Assembly: GCA_027382625.1 (NCBI GenBank)
Contig: JAJKFJ010021114.1
Coordinates: forward strand, 102,283 to 166,282
Source of the DNA: Tetmemena sp. SeJ-2015
Taxonomy: Eukaryota > Ciliophora > Spirotrichea > Sporadotrichida > Oxytrichidae
DNA: 64,000 nucleotides
Reading direction: 5' to 3'
Position 1 is the first letter of the stretch; the number at the start of each line of letters is the position of its first letter. Positions 37,138 through 49,919 of the stretch are shown here, piece after piece. Under the pieces are notes generated by a model that did no database searches, was not told the DNA's origin, and worked only from the letters and a program-made list of their open reading frames with translations. A program made the translations under genes and the position numbers.

Positions 37138-40100
37138 ATGGTGGAGGAAAAATATGAGCTACTCTAGTTTATTGGAGATGGCACTTTTGGAAGTGTCTTA
37201 TAGGGGAAGAGATAAATTCACTAAGGAACTAGTAGCAATCAAGAAGATGAAAAGCGAGTACTAAAGTTGGGAAGATGCGATGTCAATGGCAGAGGTTAAA
37301 TGCCTTATCCAGTTACAGCACTTAAATATAGTTAGTCAATTAATTAGGAACTTTTATACAATTTAATTGAATATAGTGAAGCTAAAGGAAGTAATAAGAA
37401 GCAGTAGTTCGAATGAGCTGTATCTCGTATTTGAGCTATTACAAACAGATCTCTATGATTTCATAAAGAAAAAGAGGAAACAAGGAAGCTATTTCGACGA
37501 ATAAGAAATCAAGTTCATCGTGTACTCAATACTTCGCGGAATATCCTACATTCACAAAAGAGGTTTCTTTCATAGAGACTTAAAGCCAGACAATGTTTTG
37601 ATATTCTCCAAGGACGAATCAGCTCCAATTTCAATCGATAATACGACAGTGAAAATTTCAGACTTTGGTCTCTGTAGGGAAATAAATTCAATGCCTCCCT
37701 TTACCGAGTACATATCTACAAGATGGTATCGAGCACCTGAGTGCGTTCTCCGTTCTAGAAGTTACAATCATAAGATTGATATTTTTAAAAAATTTGAATT
37801 GATATCTTCGCTGTAGGTTGCATAATGGCAGAACTATTTATGCTTCAACCTATATTTCCTGGAAAGGACTAGTACGACTAGTGGTCATGTCTGTGCAAGA
37901 TTCTAGGAACTCCCAAAGAAAACTTGTGGCCAGATGGTTATCGCCTATTTCCAAGGATTCAACATAAGTTTAAAGACATGCCTAACTATCAGAGAAAAGA
38001 CTTGAGAGACGTAATTCCAGAGGCATCTGAAGAAGCAGTAAAGATAATAGGTTTGATGCTTAGATACAATTCAGATTATCGTCCAAACTCTGATGAACTT
38101 ATGCAGAGCCCTATTTTGAGGATATCCACGATTAGTACCAAGAATACGAGAAAAGGATGAAGATTGGAAGCAGATTTGCTCCAATTTATTATTTTATATG
38201 TAAAATTAATTAATATACTAGAGAATTTAATGCGTGATCGAAGGTCACAGAAACTTTAATAAAGAGAGATCGGATGTTTAAAAAGAGATTAGTATATATA
38301 TTTCGTTATAATTTAAAGACATTAAATTTTTTAAAGGAGGGGAAGTGGGCAAGCGACCCAAGGCAAGCGCACTAAATTTGAAAGTGGTTTGCATTTTATT
38401 CTTCAGTCTTTTTTTTATCTTTCGTTGTTTGGAGTGCTGCTCTGGTTCCTTTTGAATGTTATAGTCAGAAAGTGTTCTTGTTGTAGATTATCTTTTTCAA
38501 TTTCTTGGATTGTGTCAAAAGTGTTGAGTAGTTTGATGGTGTGAGTTTCAGTGAAATGCTTTAACTAAGTTGAATCTCTATTGGGGGAGTAGGTTTGGTT
38601 TCTTGTCCTGGGTCTTAGCTTTGAGTTCTCGATGGGGTCGGAGCGCTCCCCTTGTTTTAAGATTTTTCTGGTTGTAATTGTTTATGGTGTTATTCAGGCT
38701 GTTGGTTCCACATTTAAATTAAGAATTAATAATTTTAAAACGTCATATATTATGAATCAGCAGGCAGGAACTCATTAAGAATGTATTTCTAAGATTCATG
38801 ACCATCGATCACGCATTAAATTCTCTAGTATAATCCAAACAGCAACAAGCCAAAGACAAACTAAGAAAGTAACTTTGAAAGCATGAAGATCACAGAGAAC
38901 GGAATCCGAATAATGCAAAATTAACGCTATTTATTAAGATATCAATTCATTTTAAATAATGACGATGCAAAGTGGTAGCTAGAACTACAATTAAAACTAA
39001 AAATAGCATGAGTTACCTGAACTAAGATAAGGAGATATTGTTTCCCCTAAAAAGTAGTCCGATATAGATTCCATTAAGCTCCCTTAAAATAAGTTTGGAT
39101 AAGATAGCAATAAAAACTGAGAGTTGATAACCACCTACTACAAATAATCAGAGCAAGAAAGAGATTACTTAATCAAGAATACGATGCAGAGTAAAGTTGA
39201 AGAATAGAAAGACAATTCTTAAACCTAGACTTATTCCAAGATAGCTTATTTTATTTATAAAGCCTCTTGATAATCAGAAAAATGACTCAAATAATGGATC
39301 TGAGTATCAAAGCCCAAAATCAGATGTGACCCCTAAACTTACTATCTCTAAATACAAATCTGAATCTTAGTTCACTAATTATAACAGCTAGATGACGATA
39401 CAAGGCTAGCCAACTTATAATTAAGGATAGTCTTATGAATCTAGAATCCTTCAGAAGAATGAAGATGAGAAACATTAAAATAGATAAAAGGAATTAGATT
39501 AGAACTAAAAGAATAGGAACCATTTACAGAATTAAGGTTATCAAATGAGACCTATGGTTAGTAACGGCACTTAGAGAGAGGAAAAAACTCAGAATTTTTT
39601 CAAAAGTTAAGCAAATCAAATAAACTACTTTATAACTGATGTATATATATAGATTGATATATTGAGCAGATTTAATAAAGTAGATCCCTAAGAAAGAATA
39701 AACTAATGTGGAATAATCTAAAAGCAATAACGATGGATTTGCATTGAAGTTCTATGATAGAGACTAGAATAAGTCAAACTTATTGCAAGATTTGAAAAAC
39801 TACAATCACCAAAGCATATTCAGCATGAATCCTTCTCTAGCTAGCAATTTCAATCAAAACGAAATATAAAACAGGATTCCATAAAGAGACAACAGCACTT
39901 TAGCATCTTCTGGTTATTAGAAACAATAAACAATAGGAAACTATAGTAATAGTGGCTAAAATAGCTAACAATCTTCCAGGTTCACATTTTCATCACAAGC
40001 TAACTAAGAAGTGTTCAGTTAATTGGGGGCTCGAACCCACTCAATTACAAATAACTAATCACGCCCTTAACTTAATATATAAAATTGAAAAATATTTTTT

Positions 40101-40400
40101 TATTATTCAAATAAATTGAATTTAATAGTTATGGTAGCTAACCCTAACTGCCACTAATATCTTAATTCGCAAATCAAAGTAATGCTTTTTATCAAGCAAT
40201 ACAGTAGTAATCTCAATATCAAACTCCTATTGCTGGAGATAAATTAGGTATGAGACCTTCGTTTCCAAACATCACAAACGATCGATAAGCTTACTAGAAT
40301 CTTATTTATTATTTATAATCCAAGTTAAATACCCAGACCTAACATAACTAGAGGTTCATTAAAAGGTTTTAATACCACAAATGACAATTCTAATATTATT
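37138..40400 (+). CDS. MAK/ICK (RCK)-type protein kinase, scrambled germline copy
   Basis: Kinase domain: [20 protein letters not shown], then ELVAIKKMK (VAIK Lys), [10 protein letters not shown] (catalytic loop), KISDFGL (DFG), [15 protein letters not shown] (TEY activation loop) and [16 protein letters not shown]. The [12 protein letters not shown] sequence marks the RCK family, which controls ciliary length. One IES (pointer ATTGATAT) lies before FAVGCIMAE. One-base slips occur at a G run (about 37203) and a C run (about 38111). A long Gln/Asn/Ser-rich tail follows. The tail piece 38426-38832 is encoded on the opposite strand and appears to be an inverted MDS (see 38214-38832). The 3' limit is approximate. 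Confidence 0.75.
37783..37805. other. IES, 8-bp pointer ATTGATAT, in kinase
   Basis: ATTGATAT is at 37775-37782 and 37798-37805. Removing 23 bp (15-bp A/T-rich core plus one pointer) gives [15 protein letters not shown], the expected kinase sequence. No GT/AG at the edges. Confidence 0.92.
38214..38832. repeat. 34-bp inverted repeat around an inverted coding segment
   Basis: 38214-38247 (TATACTAGAGAATTTAATGC...) and 38799-38832 are inverted copies with one mismatch in 34. Between them the minus strand stays open. Its far end carries TCCAAACA (minus strand of 38426-38433), repeated at 38834-38841 on the plus strand. Joining there gives [20 protein letters not shown], in frame with the next plus-strand block. 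This is the pattern of an inverted MDS with inverted pointers. Confidence 0.65.
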
Positions 40401-40439
40401 TGGTTTATATAAAATTATAAGTTCAACAATCTCATAAAT

Positions 40440-41234
40440 TATTACACTCAAATAATTTGCATCCAAAAAAGATTAATTTATAAAATTATTACTTTTTAAA
40501 AAAGGAAATTGGAGACCGATTAAATATAAGCAAATTTTCCATTGAAATCTTTCAGAAATGTATTTGAATTAAAAGCTAGTGGAGAAATATAAACTATTTT
40601 TTATTATAAAAAATTAACCATTTAAATAACTAAGCTTGTCATATTAATTCATTTTAAAGTGTAGTTAGAGTTTTTACTTTGCAAAATAAATAATTCTAAA
40701 AATATAATTGGAAAATTTGCTTGGAAAATAATTAAAAAATATATCAAAGAGAATATTGCCATTTAAAAGGTCTTTGACTTAAGAAATTTCAAATTAAGTA
40801 AGTTTCCGTTTTAATCATAATGAAAGAATTCCTTTTTGTTGTTTTCGTTTTTTTATTCTCCCCTTCCATATTAACGCGAATTAAAACAATATGCCTCAAA
40901 CTTCTCTATATTCTAACTAGAACCTTCCTATGAGTCGTATTATTCTATTTAATTTATTATTTAATTCTTATGTATCCAAAGTAAAAGAAGCGTCATGGGA
41001 ACATAAAAGCAAGTTTCATTTAATGAGTCTCCTCATTCCATAAGCAAATATAACTAAATTTAAAACCCTCATCAAAATATTGATGATGACTTCGATGATA
41101 GATTTATGAAAATGTTTTAAAGATTTTAATGACAGAAATATGCTTCTGTAACTTATGTAAATAATAATTAAGTTAAGTTTATTAAATTAAGAACATTTAA
41201 CAATCATATTCGCTCCAGTTCCTCTACATTCATT
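40440..41234. other. AT-rich non-coding stretch
   Basis: About 80% A+T with A/T runs; no gene or repeat recognised. Probably germline-limited spacer. Confidence 0.4.
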
Positions 41235-41630
41235 TGACATTTTAAAAGGTTGACTCTGGTATAGCAGTAGTTAGCAGAGGATATGAGACAGGTTGGAAAT
41301 CATAGATTAGGGTGTAGGATCCAGCAGTTGTAATTCCAACATCGCAAAGTCGCTTTTTAGGGTCTAAAATTTGTTCCTTGGTGTAAACGCTCTGACAGAT
41401 AGTAACGTTTTTAATAGACCCATCATGCTACTCTATGATCTTCCGCTCTATTTCTTCTATCCTTGTTGTGGTTCGAGCAGTTATTTTAAAAGCTAAGAAA
41501 GTTATAACAACATTGGAACAAATATCTTACTCAAATGATCATTAGGGGGCGTTGCTAACTTAATAGTCAATTGGACCTGAGGCGTATAGATTTTAGGATC
41601 GATATATTCTGGTATTTCAAATACACAAAC
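41235..41630 (-). CDS. Orphan coding piece, unknown protein (3' part)
   Basis: The minus strand reads VFEIPEYIDPKIYTPQVQ, then a 38-nt GT-AG intron inside NDHL-TFKITARTTTRIEEIE. It continues DGSIKNVTICQSVYTKEQIL and SYTLIYDFQPVSYPLLTTAI, and ends FQNVK with TGA near 41235. The composition and spliced frame are clearly coding. A beta-rich fold is likely; no family recognised. There is no start codon in frame, so the 5' MDS lies elsewhere or past an unseen IES. Confidence 0.5.
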
Positions 41631-41639
41631 CCAAAATTA

Positions 41640-43270
41640 TTTAAAAATAAATACAGGATTTTAAGATAGAAATTCAAAATCATAAAAAAATTAAGAATAA
41701 AATGATGCTTTTCTTTAATATAAATATGTATCAATTAGCAGCAAAACTTTGAATATAACATTTCTAAAAATTTTAGAGAATTTTTTAAAGTTTTGAGATT
41801 GATTTTGTTGTTGATTTTGGTATAATAAATTTTTTTATAGAATTGTTAAGAAGTTGATCGAAAGTTTTAAATTATTTTTAAATTTTATCTATGTAGCTAT
41901 GAAAAATATATGAAAAATGTAATTTTTACATTTAGCCAATCGATAATATCTTTATATTTTCTTCCTACCTTTTTGTTACTGCTTTAGGTTCTTTAAATCT
42001 TTCTTATGTGACTTTCTTTGGAATAATTAATTTCTCATTTGCAAATATATTTATGTGATACATCTTCAAATTAAGAATTTTAGAATGAATTTGTTTTTTG
42101 TACTTTGTAAAAGTGTATTAATCTTTAGAAAAAATAATTTGCATGAAAAAAAAGCTCTCCGCCCTTTCTTTCCTTGAATTAAAATTCAAGTTTTAATAAA
42201 CTATCTCTTTTTTATTTTAGTTCTTATAAATAACATAATCAATAAAATGAATAACTTTCAATTAAGCTGCCTTTAAATTAAAAGGAATAAGCATAAAAAT
42301 ATGATCATAAAAATGCAATATTAAAATTGGTCGAGTAAATATAAATGAAGAATTTAAAAAGATAAATTGCGCTTACTTGTGTCGAAATAAAGTAATTTTA
42401 AAAATAGAATCAATAAATACATAATATCTATGAACAATATTTGCATTATTTAATGAAAGAGCAATCATCCTCTACTTATTTATTATCTTAAAATTTATAT
42501 CCTTCTCACTAAACTACACCTTTGTTAATTTACTTGTATGTTTTAATAAGCAAATAAATATATTTTCAAAGAGTAGAGTAATAAGTTGATAATTGAGAGA
42601 TCTTTTATTTAAAAATAAAAAGTCTTATATTTTTGAATTATAATTTTAATTAAACTAAAAAATTATTTCGTAAGCGTAATTAATAAAACCTATGATTTAT
42701 GAAATTGGTTTTGAGAAGAATTAATATGTTTTTATCTATATTATCATATGTTGATAGCTCTGGAAATTTAATTTAAAGAAGTACTTGGCGCTCCCTGTTA
42801 TATACACTTAGAAAATTAGAGGAGATGTTGATTTTAAGTAAATTTAATCTTACTTTGGATTAATTTTTGAAATAATTTGTTTATTGCTTTTAAGCTCTTT
42901 CGAATTATATACTTTTATAATAAATTTCAATTAAAATTTCTATGAAGTAAATTAATCCGATTTAATTTAGTCTAAATTTGATTTCTCCTAGTATTTATTA
43001 ATGCTTAAAATCAAGTCTTATTCAAATATTGAATAATGATAAGCATTATAACTCATTATTTAAAAGTAGATGCAATAATAAATTTATTAAATCTGCTTTT
43101 ACATCTCTAATTATATCTTTACTATAAATTCTGAAATAATTAGGACTTACTTGATTTCAGTAGTCTTTTAAATTAGATAGCTGTCTATTAATGAAAACAT
43201 TTAAAGTTATAAAGAAAAAGAATTAAAATATAACGATTACTAAAAACAACAGTTTATATTAACAGAAACT
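41640..43270. other. AT-rich non-coding stretch
   Basis: 1.6 kb of very AT-rich sequence without sustained coding pattern, RNA gene or clear repeat. Confidence 0.4.
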
Positions 43271-43273
43271 GAA

Positions 43274-45746
43274 ATGGACAAAGTGAGCTAGCACTAATAA
43301 TACATTGAGTAAAGGAAACAAAAGCGAAATAGGCCCAATAAGCTTAAGGACTAATTTATACATATTTTATTTTAAAGGAAGATTCTTAGAAATACAAAAG
43401 AGACAAGTCTTCTATAATTAGAGAACTATCCTTTCTTGATCCAACCATTAAAAAGTCAAAATTGAAAAAATTATGTGAAAAAATGGATTCTGCACCTAAA
43501 TAAAATAAGAAACAACTTCATCTTGAGTAATAGCATCAGATTAATGAACAATAAATCAAGCTTCCATCTTAGTGCTACATCTGGGGACGCAATAATTTCG
43601 ACAGATTTGGGTTTTCAGTAAATGAAGAGGATTAGATTTAGTCGCCAACATTAGTTATGAATCCACAGAAATGCTGCTACAATATAGCAATAAAGCAAAT
43701 AGCATGTGGAGATAATCACTCTCATTTACTATCTCAAGAAGGGTTTATTTACTCTATGGGAAACAACCAGGAAGGTGTTTTGGGGCTCGGATATCAATAT
43801 AAGGATTTAAAGGTTCAGAGCAGCCCTAGATTAATAGAAAATATACAAAATGTGATTTAAATATCAACAGGAGGATTGCATTCAATTGCCATTACTAAAG
43901 AATATAAAGCTTATGGTTGGGGCTAAGCAGAACATGGAGCTATTGGTCTTCGTCTTTCGAATACATCCCATCCAGTTGAAATCATGTTTAATTAAGGGTC
44001 TCAGAAATCTCATTAGATTCATGTTAAATCAGCATCTTGTGGTCTTATGCATTCAGTGTTTGTAACAATGAGTGGATAGGCTTATTCTTGTGGCAATGGC
44101 GAAAAGGGATAACTAGGAATAGGTTCTGTGACATTAAAAGAGTATCAACCCTTGAAAATAGAGTTTAAAAATCTATAGCACGATTCTATAAAACAGGTTT
44201 GTTGTTCTACTTATAATTCAGCGTTCTTAACTGAGGAAGGAAGAGTTTTCATAACAGGTTAGAATTCAGGAGGGTTGATACCAAATCTCAAATCAACAAC
44301 AAGGTATGTTTCTTAATCACAAGAAATACCAGAATTCAATCAATTACAAACAAAGAAACTTTTGATTAATGAGTAGCTTGGTTTAGCTCTGCAACACAAT
44401 GGTGATATTTATGTTTGGGGATTTTACTAAGATGAATGTTTTACAAAACCTATTCGGCTTTTATTATTTTGCTTTCAATCGAAGTACCTCCTATAAAAGA
44501 TGTTAGTCTTAACACGAATAGTATAGTAGTTCTTGATCAAAATAATAATTTGTGGGGTTGGTCCCCATCCAATCACTTTGAAAATCAAGGTTAACTAAAA
44601 TTCAGCCAATATCCTGAAAAACTGTTACATTTTGAAGATGAGACATTTGAAAAGATATTTCTTGGGCCAGATATATTTTGTGCAGTGATATAGGATAAGG
44701 TTGCTCACAGCTAAATAAAAAACATGGACATCAATGATGCGATACTACTCGAGAGCTCTTTTTACTAGGAAAAAGATCAGAACAACCTCTAATTCCCTTA
44801 ACTAGCTTTGTTGAAAAAGAAGATTAGAAAATCTTCAGCAATGAGAAAGAAACAAAAAAGGAGCTCAGACAAGGGGAAATCAAGGCAACAAATTATACCC
44901 ATAAACAGTTCTTAAAACTTAAGAAAGCAAAGCTTCGACAGAATATCTTCTCAGTATACAACAAGAGGTCATAGCCAGTAGCCAACTGAGCGAAGAGAAG
45001 TCTTAATACATGATAAAAATAGAACTAATTTAAATGCAAGAGATGTTTACAAAATAAGTGAACTAAACTTTAATGAACTTTAAAAGGATCTAATTTAGAA
45101 CTTAAATAGATCAGAAATGCAATACTCAAGGAAAATACCAGAAACTCTAGTCCCTTTACATGATTCTTTCCTTTCATAAAAGAAATCATTCAGCAATTGT
45201 TAGTACCAGACACAGTAAAGCGAGATTCCAGAATAATACTCTGTTATCAAAATTAAGCAGCCCAAGGATTTTTCAAAACTCTATCTTATATATAATTTTT
45301 ATTTTTATCATGAAAATGCATAAGTGAACATTTCTACCAACGAAGATGACATAGGATCAGAGGATTTATTAAGAGAACTAAATATATCTCAAGGTTTACT
45401 TGAAAGCAAGATAGACTCAATGGTTAATCTAAGACCTGCTTCTCACTACAGTCCTCGAAATTTCATTTAAGTATAAGATTTTGACCTTCATTAACCTAAG
45501 TCAGAAAAGGGTAAAGCGTAAATTAAGATAGGAGGGTTTCAAGAGTCAAGGACTTTTCAGAATCTGAGAAACTCTATACCTCAATTAGTAATTTTAAATT
45601 TTTTCAATTTATTAAAACTTATGATAAAAATTAAACCAAGTTTAATTAATAAATTATACAAAATAAACTTTTTCAATTAATTATAGCATTTATTTATAGA
45701 ATTTTTCTCTTTGTATAATTAAATATTTTTGCAGTTTCCAAAATGA
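43274..45746 (+). CDS. RCC1-repeat protein
   Basis: Start 43274 (MDKVSQHQQYIEQRKQKR). RCC1 blades run from about 43570 to 44700: CYIWGRNNFDRFGFS, IACGDNHSHLLSQEGFIYSM, GNNQEGVLGLG, ISTGGLHSIAITKEYKAYGW, CGNGEKGQLGIGS and QHNGDIYVWGFYQDECF. This is the seven-blade propeller fold used by Ran-GEFs and many regulatory proteins; the substrate cannot be told. A frame break near 44470 (FCFQ to VEVPPIKDVSLN) and one near 43375 mark IESs. The long basic then polar C-terminus (KKKIRKSSAMRKKQKRSSDK) is likely disordered. The frame is open to TGA 45744-45746, but coding composition fades after about 45600. Confidence 0.75.
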
Positions 45747-46018
45747 AATATAATTTTCCTTTTGCAAAAAAATTCAATTAAATTTATCATAAATGCTATA
45801 AGAAATAGAGAATTCCTTAGTTTCAAATTATGTTGCATTTCAATAGTTTCCCAATAAAATATATAAAGCAGAGTGAAAGAAAAACTTCATTTTTACATTT
45901 AAAGAGTTATAAGCTTTTAAAGATTTTGCATATATTTAATTTAAATGATTGCAATTTTTGATAAGTTTTTAATTATAATAATACGAATGAATTCTTTTAG
46001 GAGCTTCATACTTTTAAT

Positions 46019-49000
46019 ATGAAAGAATAAAACAACTTGCAAATGGGCAGCAATATATTCACAAACGGAATAACTCATATCAACTCCTCAAATATTAATA
46101 AAATAGAATCTAAATCAATTTTAATTGGTTCAAATCAGAGAGAACAGAATATATAAGACCCACTTAATCTAAAAATTCAATCAGAACAAATGTCTATTGA
46201 CACAAATTATATTTAGTCTATTTTATAATATTCTATTTAATATTTCTTCAAAAGAAGAAATCATAAAATTTAAATTTTATAATAACCTATAATTTACAAT
46301 ATATTCTTCTTATATCTTTATTTGTAAAAAATTAAGTTGATAGTTTTAAACATAATTAAAATGATTTTGATGTAGATAATTATTTTTAGATAATTTAGAA
46401 GAATTCATAAAGCCTTGATTGATGTGTATATTGTTAATTACAATTTATTTGAAGTTTATATATTAATTTTAAATTTTCTGTGGAGCTTAAATGTATATTA
46501 TTTTCCTTACTGATGATGAAATTTAATATAAAAATATAAAAAACAAATTTAACGAATTAAATGAGGAAAGAGTAGTCAAATTTGTTTAAACAGTAGTATA
46601 GATGAATTGCAAAAGACTTCTTGACAAAATTCAAAATTAAAATAACCTTTCTTTAATTTGTTTTGACAATTTCTTTTATGTATTTATTAGTGGTTGTGTA
46701 AAGAAAGCAAGAATTAAAGTCATAGATTATTAACAAAAGCATTTAGAGAATTTTTATATCTAAAAATATTAACTAGTGTTTTTATTTAGGGGTAGACACA
46801 AACCAAATAGAACTAAAGCACAAGGACTCTTACGAAATCGCTTTCCTTAGGTAGGAAAATCAGAGACTCAAAGATTTCATTAACCAAGAAAGAGATAAAT
46901 CTTAAACTTTGGAATCTTAACTTTCTAAGTATGAGTTCACTAGGGCAGAAGAATTGAAGGAATTAGATTTACTCAGAGAAATGGAAAAAGAGTACTCAAA
47001 ATTGAAAAAGGAGGCAGAACTTCGAGGTTTCTCTTAATCAGAACTGCAGGATAGAAATCAGAAACTTACTGATCAACTTACTTTAAACAATATATATTCC
47101 TATAAGTAAATAATTCATGATGTATAAATGAGTAACTTACTTTTATGAAGGCCTAGTTAATTAAGCTGTCTGACTAGTTGAGTGAGAGGGAGGAAGATTT
47201 CTCTAAATTCATGTAATTAGCAGTCAAACTTGAAGATTAGGACAAGCAGATATAGTAACTCTAGAGAGAAAAAGACTACAGAGAAGATGAATTACTGAAT
47301 AAGATGAGCACCTTGGCTGAACATTATCACAGAGAGAAAGAAAAAAACAGCAAGATAATGAATGAACTAATCAGGTAGAATGAAGTATTGCAAAGCCTTG
47401 ATAAACACATCTAAAAATTAGAGTCTGAAAATAAATACTTACTGAGAGATAATGATAAAATGAACGAAGAACTCGCCTATTTTAGAGCAGAAAAATACGT
47501 TAAGAGAGATAAGTATAAATCATTTGTAAGGGGGATCTCATAAACCGAAGAAGATGAAACTACCTAGCCACATAATGCAAAACTCAAAAAATAAAGTTCT
47601 GAGCTTAACCAAAGTTTAATTAGAGACCTCCTCGTTCACAAACTTAAAGACTAAAGCAAAAGATCAGGACTTACAGAGAGCGCAATTGAGGACACTAAAT
47701 CGGCTGATGATAAAATTAGTAATTATAATAAAAGCCGCTATTCTAGAATTCAAAATAAAGATAAAAAACATTCTGTGGACTTTTAAAATGAAGATAAAAG
47801 CCTTTCTGTATTGAAAAAATAGTTGGCAGATTAAACAGAATCAATTAATACAACCTCTTAATTTAACATTAGAAGAATAATCGACCATAACTGTGATGAA
47901 TATTTTACGAATTGTTTCATAATTATGAATCAGATTAAAAAATTAGAGGAAGACAACAGAAGACTCCATTTGATGATGAAACAAAATCTTAGTACAATAA
48001 CTACATCCTTAAATCCTTAGAAAGATAAGCATAGAAGACATCACAAGAAAGAAGAAATGGCTAGACCACAAATATGTCTTAAAAGTAACCCACTTAAGAA
48101 AAGTTTAGTGTTTCCAGAATTTTAGGAGCTAGAGATTTCGATGTTATTTAAAAGGATGATGAAATTGAAAATAACGCTGCTAGCTAATTCACTAAGGATG
48201 ACATTGCAGGTTTGGGGGGGGGCGGCGGAAGTGCACCTCCCCCATTTTTATGATCAGAAATGCTCCAAAATCGTCCCTAAAGGCCGAAATCTGTCCAAAA
48301 TGGCAAAAAATTAAAATATTTAAATTGTCAAATTTCATTATTTCAATTTTTCAAAAATTTATCTATTTTTTGTTTAATAAGACTAATTTTGAAGATTACT
48401 TTCATGTTTTTGGAATTTGAACTCCTTTTAATTTCCTAGCTACGATAGAGCTTCTATACATTCAGCTTCTTCAAAAGAGAGTCTAAATTATATATGATGA
48501 TCCAAAATAGGTGGGAGAAGTTATACACGGAATTTTCAAGATCTTTAATCAATTTGTTAAAATTAATAAATAAAGCTATTATATTTTCTAAAATAGTATA
48601 AAAGACACTTCTTTGTTAGCTATAGTTAGAGTAAGAGACCATCAAATACAACAATAGATTAATTTATATCGGCTTTGAACTAACATGCCATATTCTTCTT
48701 AAGTAAATATATTCGAGGAAAGATATGTCTAAGCTGGAGAGGAAGTCAATTAGCTGCAAGATTTATAAATATTGAAGAGAAGATTTTAATTATAGCATAA
48801 ATTGACCTATATCATTTAAAAACTATAGTTTAAATGGTAAATTTGATTTTAAAATAATTTTTAGTTATTCCCTGAAGAAATTAAAATCATGAAATTTGAC
48901 CCTGAAGATAATTTTTTAGGCCAAAAACTCTTAGACTTTTTGTATTTTGGGCCAATTTCGGTCTAAATGAACAGTTATTTTAGGATTTTTTGCCTTAATA

Positions 49001-49772
49001 AGGGGGGGGAGGTGCACTTTTGTCCTCCCCCACAGGTTTCCTGAAAAGCCAAACTCCTGTAGAATCATTTAGAGAAAATATTTCTGTGCTTCAAGAAACT
49101 AACTCTACAATCAAGATTTAAGATGCTAGAAATGAATTTAAAAGGCAGAGTCCACTAGTTAAACATAATAGTTTTGTGAATAATCATATTCAATCGAAAG
49201 AATAAAAAAATTAATTATTTTATTTTACAAGAAAATATAGGGTTCACTCCGAAATCTCAGCAGCAAGTATCAAGCCACAAATATAAACTCAGGAATTTAA
49301 TTGACAAAGAATTCTCAGAAATCACAAATTTAATTTCAAGCCAAGCCAATAAATTACCTATTTCTAAGAATTAAGATAATAAATCAGAGTAAAAAGTATT
49401 AGAAAATACTAAAGAAAATGCAAGTCATTATTCTAGCTATAAAGAATCAAAATCCAAAAATACTTATTTTAACAATAATTAAAGAGATTTAGTGAGAAAC
49501 TTCTCCAGTAAAAATATTTGAATTCTTTAATATTAGTTCATAAATTGAGAAGTTTATATTTCGCAAATTAACAAGGCTTGCTTAGAAAATGAAGCAACTG
49601 ATTTTAATTTCTGCTTATTATTTTAACAGCATAGACCTCACTCACTTAGTCTTAGGCCTAGCTTGAAGATAGATCTAATTTGAGCGCTTCAAACATTACA
49701 AAATAAGAGGAAACTTCAAATTTCATAAAAGAAAATTTGATGAAAAGATTTGGACCTTAAAATAAAACATGA
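46019..49772 (+). CDS. Long coiled-coil protein interrupted by two large inserts
   Basis: The N-terminus at 46019 (MKEQNNLQMGSNIFTNGI) is disordered. After a 596-bp IES comes an extended coiled coil (about 46800-47520), for example EIAFLRQENQRLKDFINQER and EEDFSKF. A polar stretch follows, then another helix (CFIIMNQIKKLEEDNRRLH) and a second insert, the 819-bp inverted-repeat element. The Ser/Asn-rich tail ends LMKRFGPQNKT at TGA 49770-49772. Further frame breaks (about 47130, 49520-49630) are probably IESs or introns. The heptad-rich layout suggests a structural role at a basal body, axoneme or cytoskeleton, but nothing specific is shown. Confidence 0.6.
46207..46802. other. 596-bp IES, pointer GACACAAA
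   Basis: GACACAAA is at 46199-46206 and 46795-46802. Deleting the 596-bp AT-rich insert yields SEQMSIDTNQIELKHKDSYE in one frame. It is the longest simple IES seen here apart from the mobile elements. Confidence 0.9.
48214..49032. mobile_element. 819-bp inverted-repeat element (MITE-like), flanked by CAGGTTT
   Basis: CAGGTTT is at 48207-48213 and 49033-49039. The ends are imperfect inverted repeats of about 100 bp built round GTGCACCTCCCCC, and each terminus is itself G-run/C-run self-complementary. There is no transposase. Excision at the repeat gives KDDIAGFLKSQTPVESFREN, exactly restoring the host frame. Because the duplication contains CAG-GT, the same sequence would also result from splicing a GT...AG intron. 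Confidence 0.8.
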
Positions 49773-49919
49773 ATCACCTATATATTATGATAAATCTCAA
49801 TTGATATTTTAATATTTACATTTTAGCACTTATTTATTCTCAAAGAGAAATGAATTATAAAGGATAGTAGTAAATCAAATATTATAATAAAAGAAGAAAG
49901 AAGAAGCGACTGTTAGAGA

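Noticed and set aside
38214..38832. Independent small transposon bounded by the 34-bp inverted repeat
   Set aside because: Possible, but the inner segment continues the kinase tail frame through TCCAAACA, which fits an inverted MDS better; no target duplication was found.
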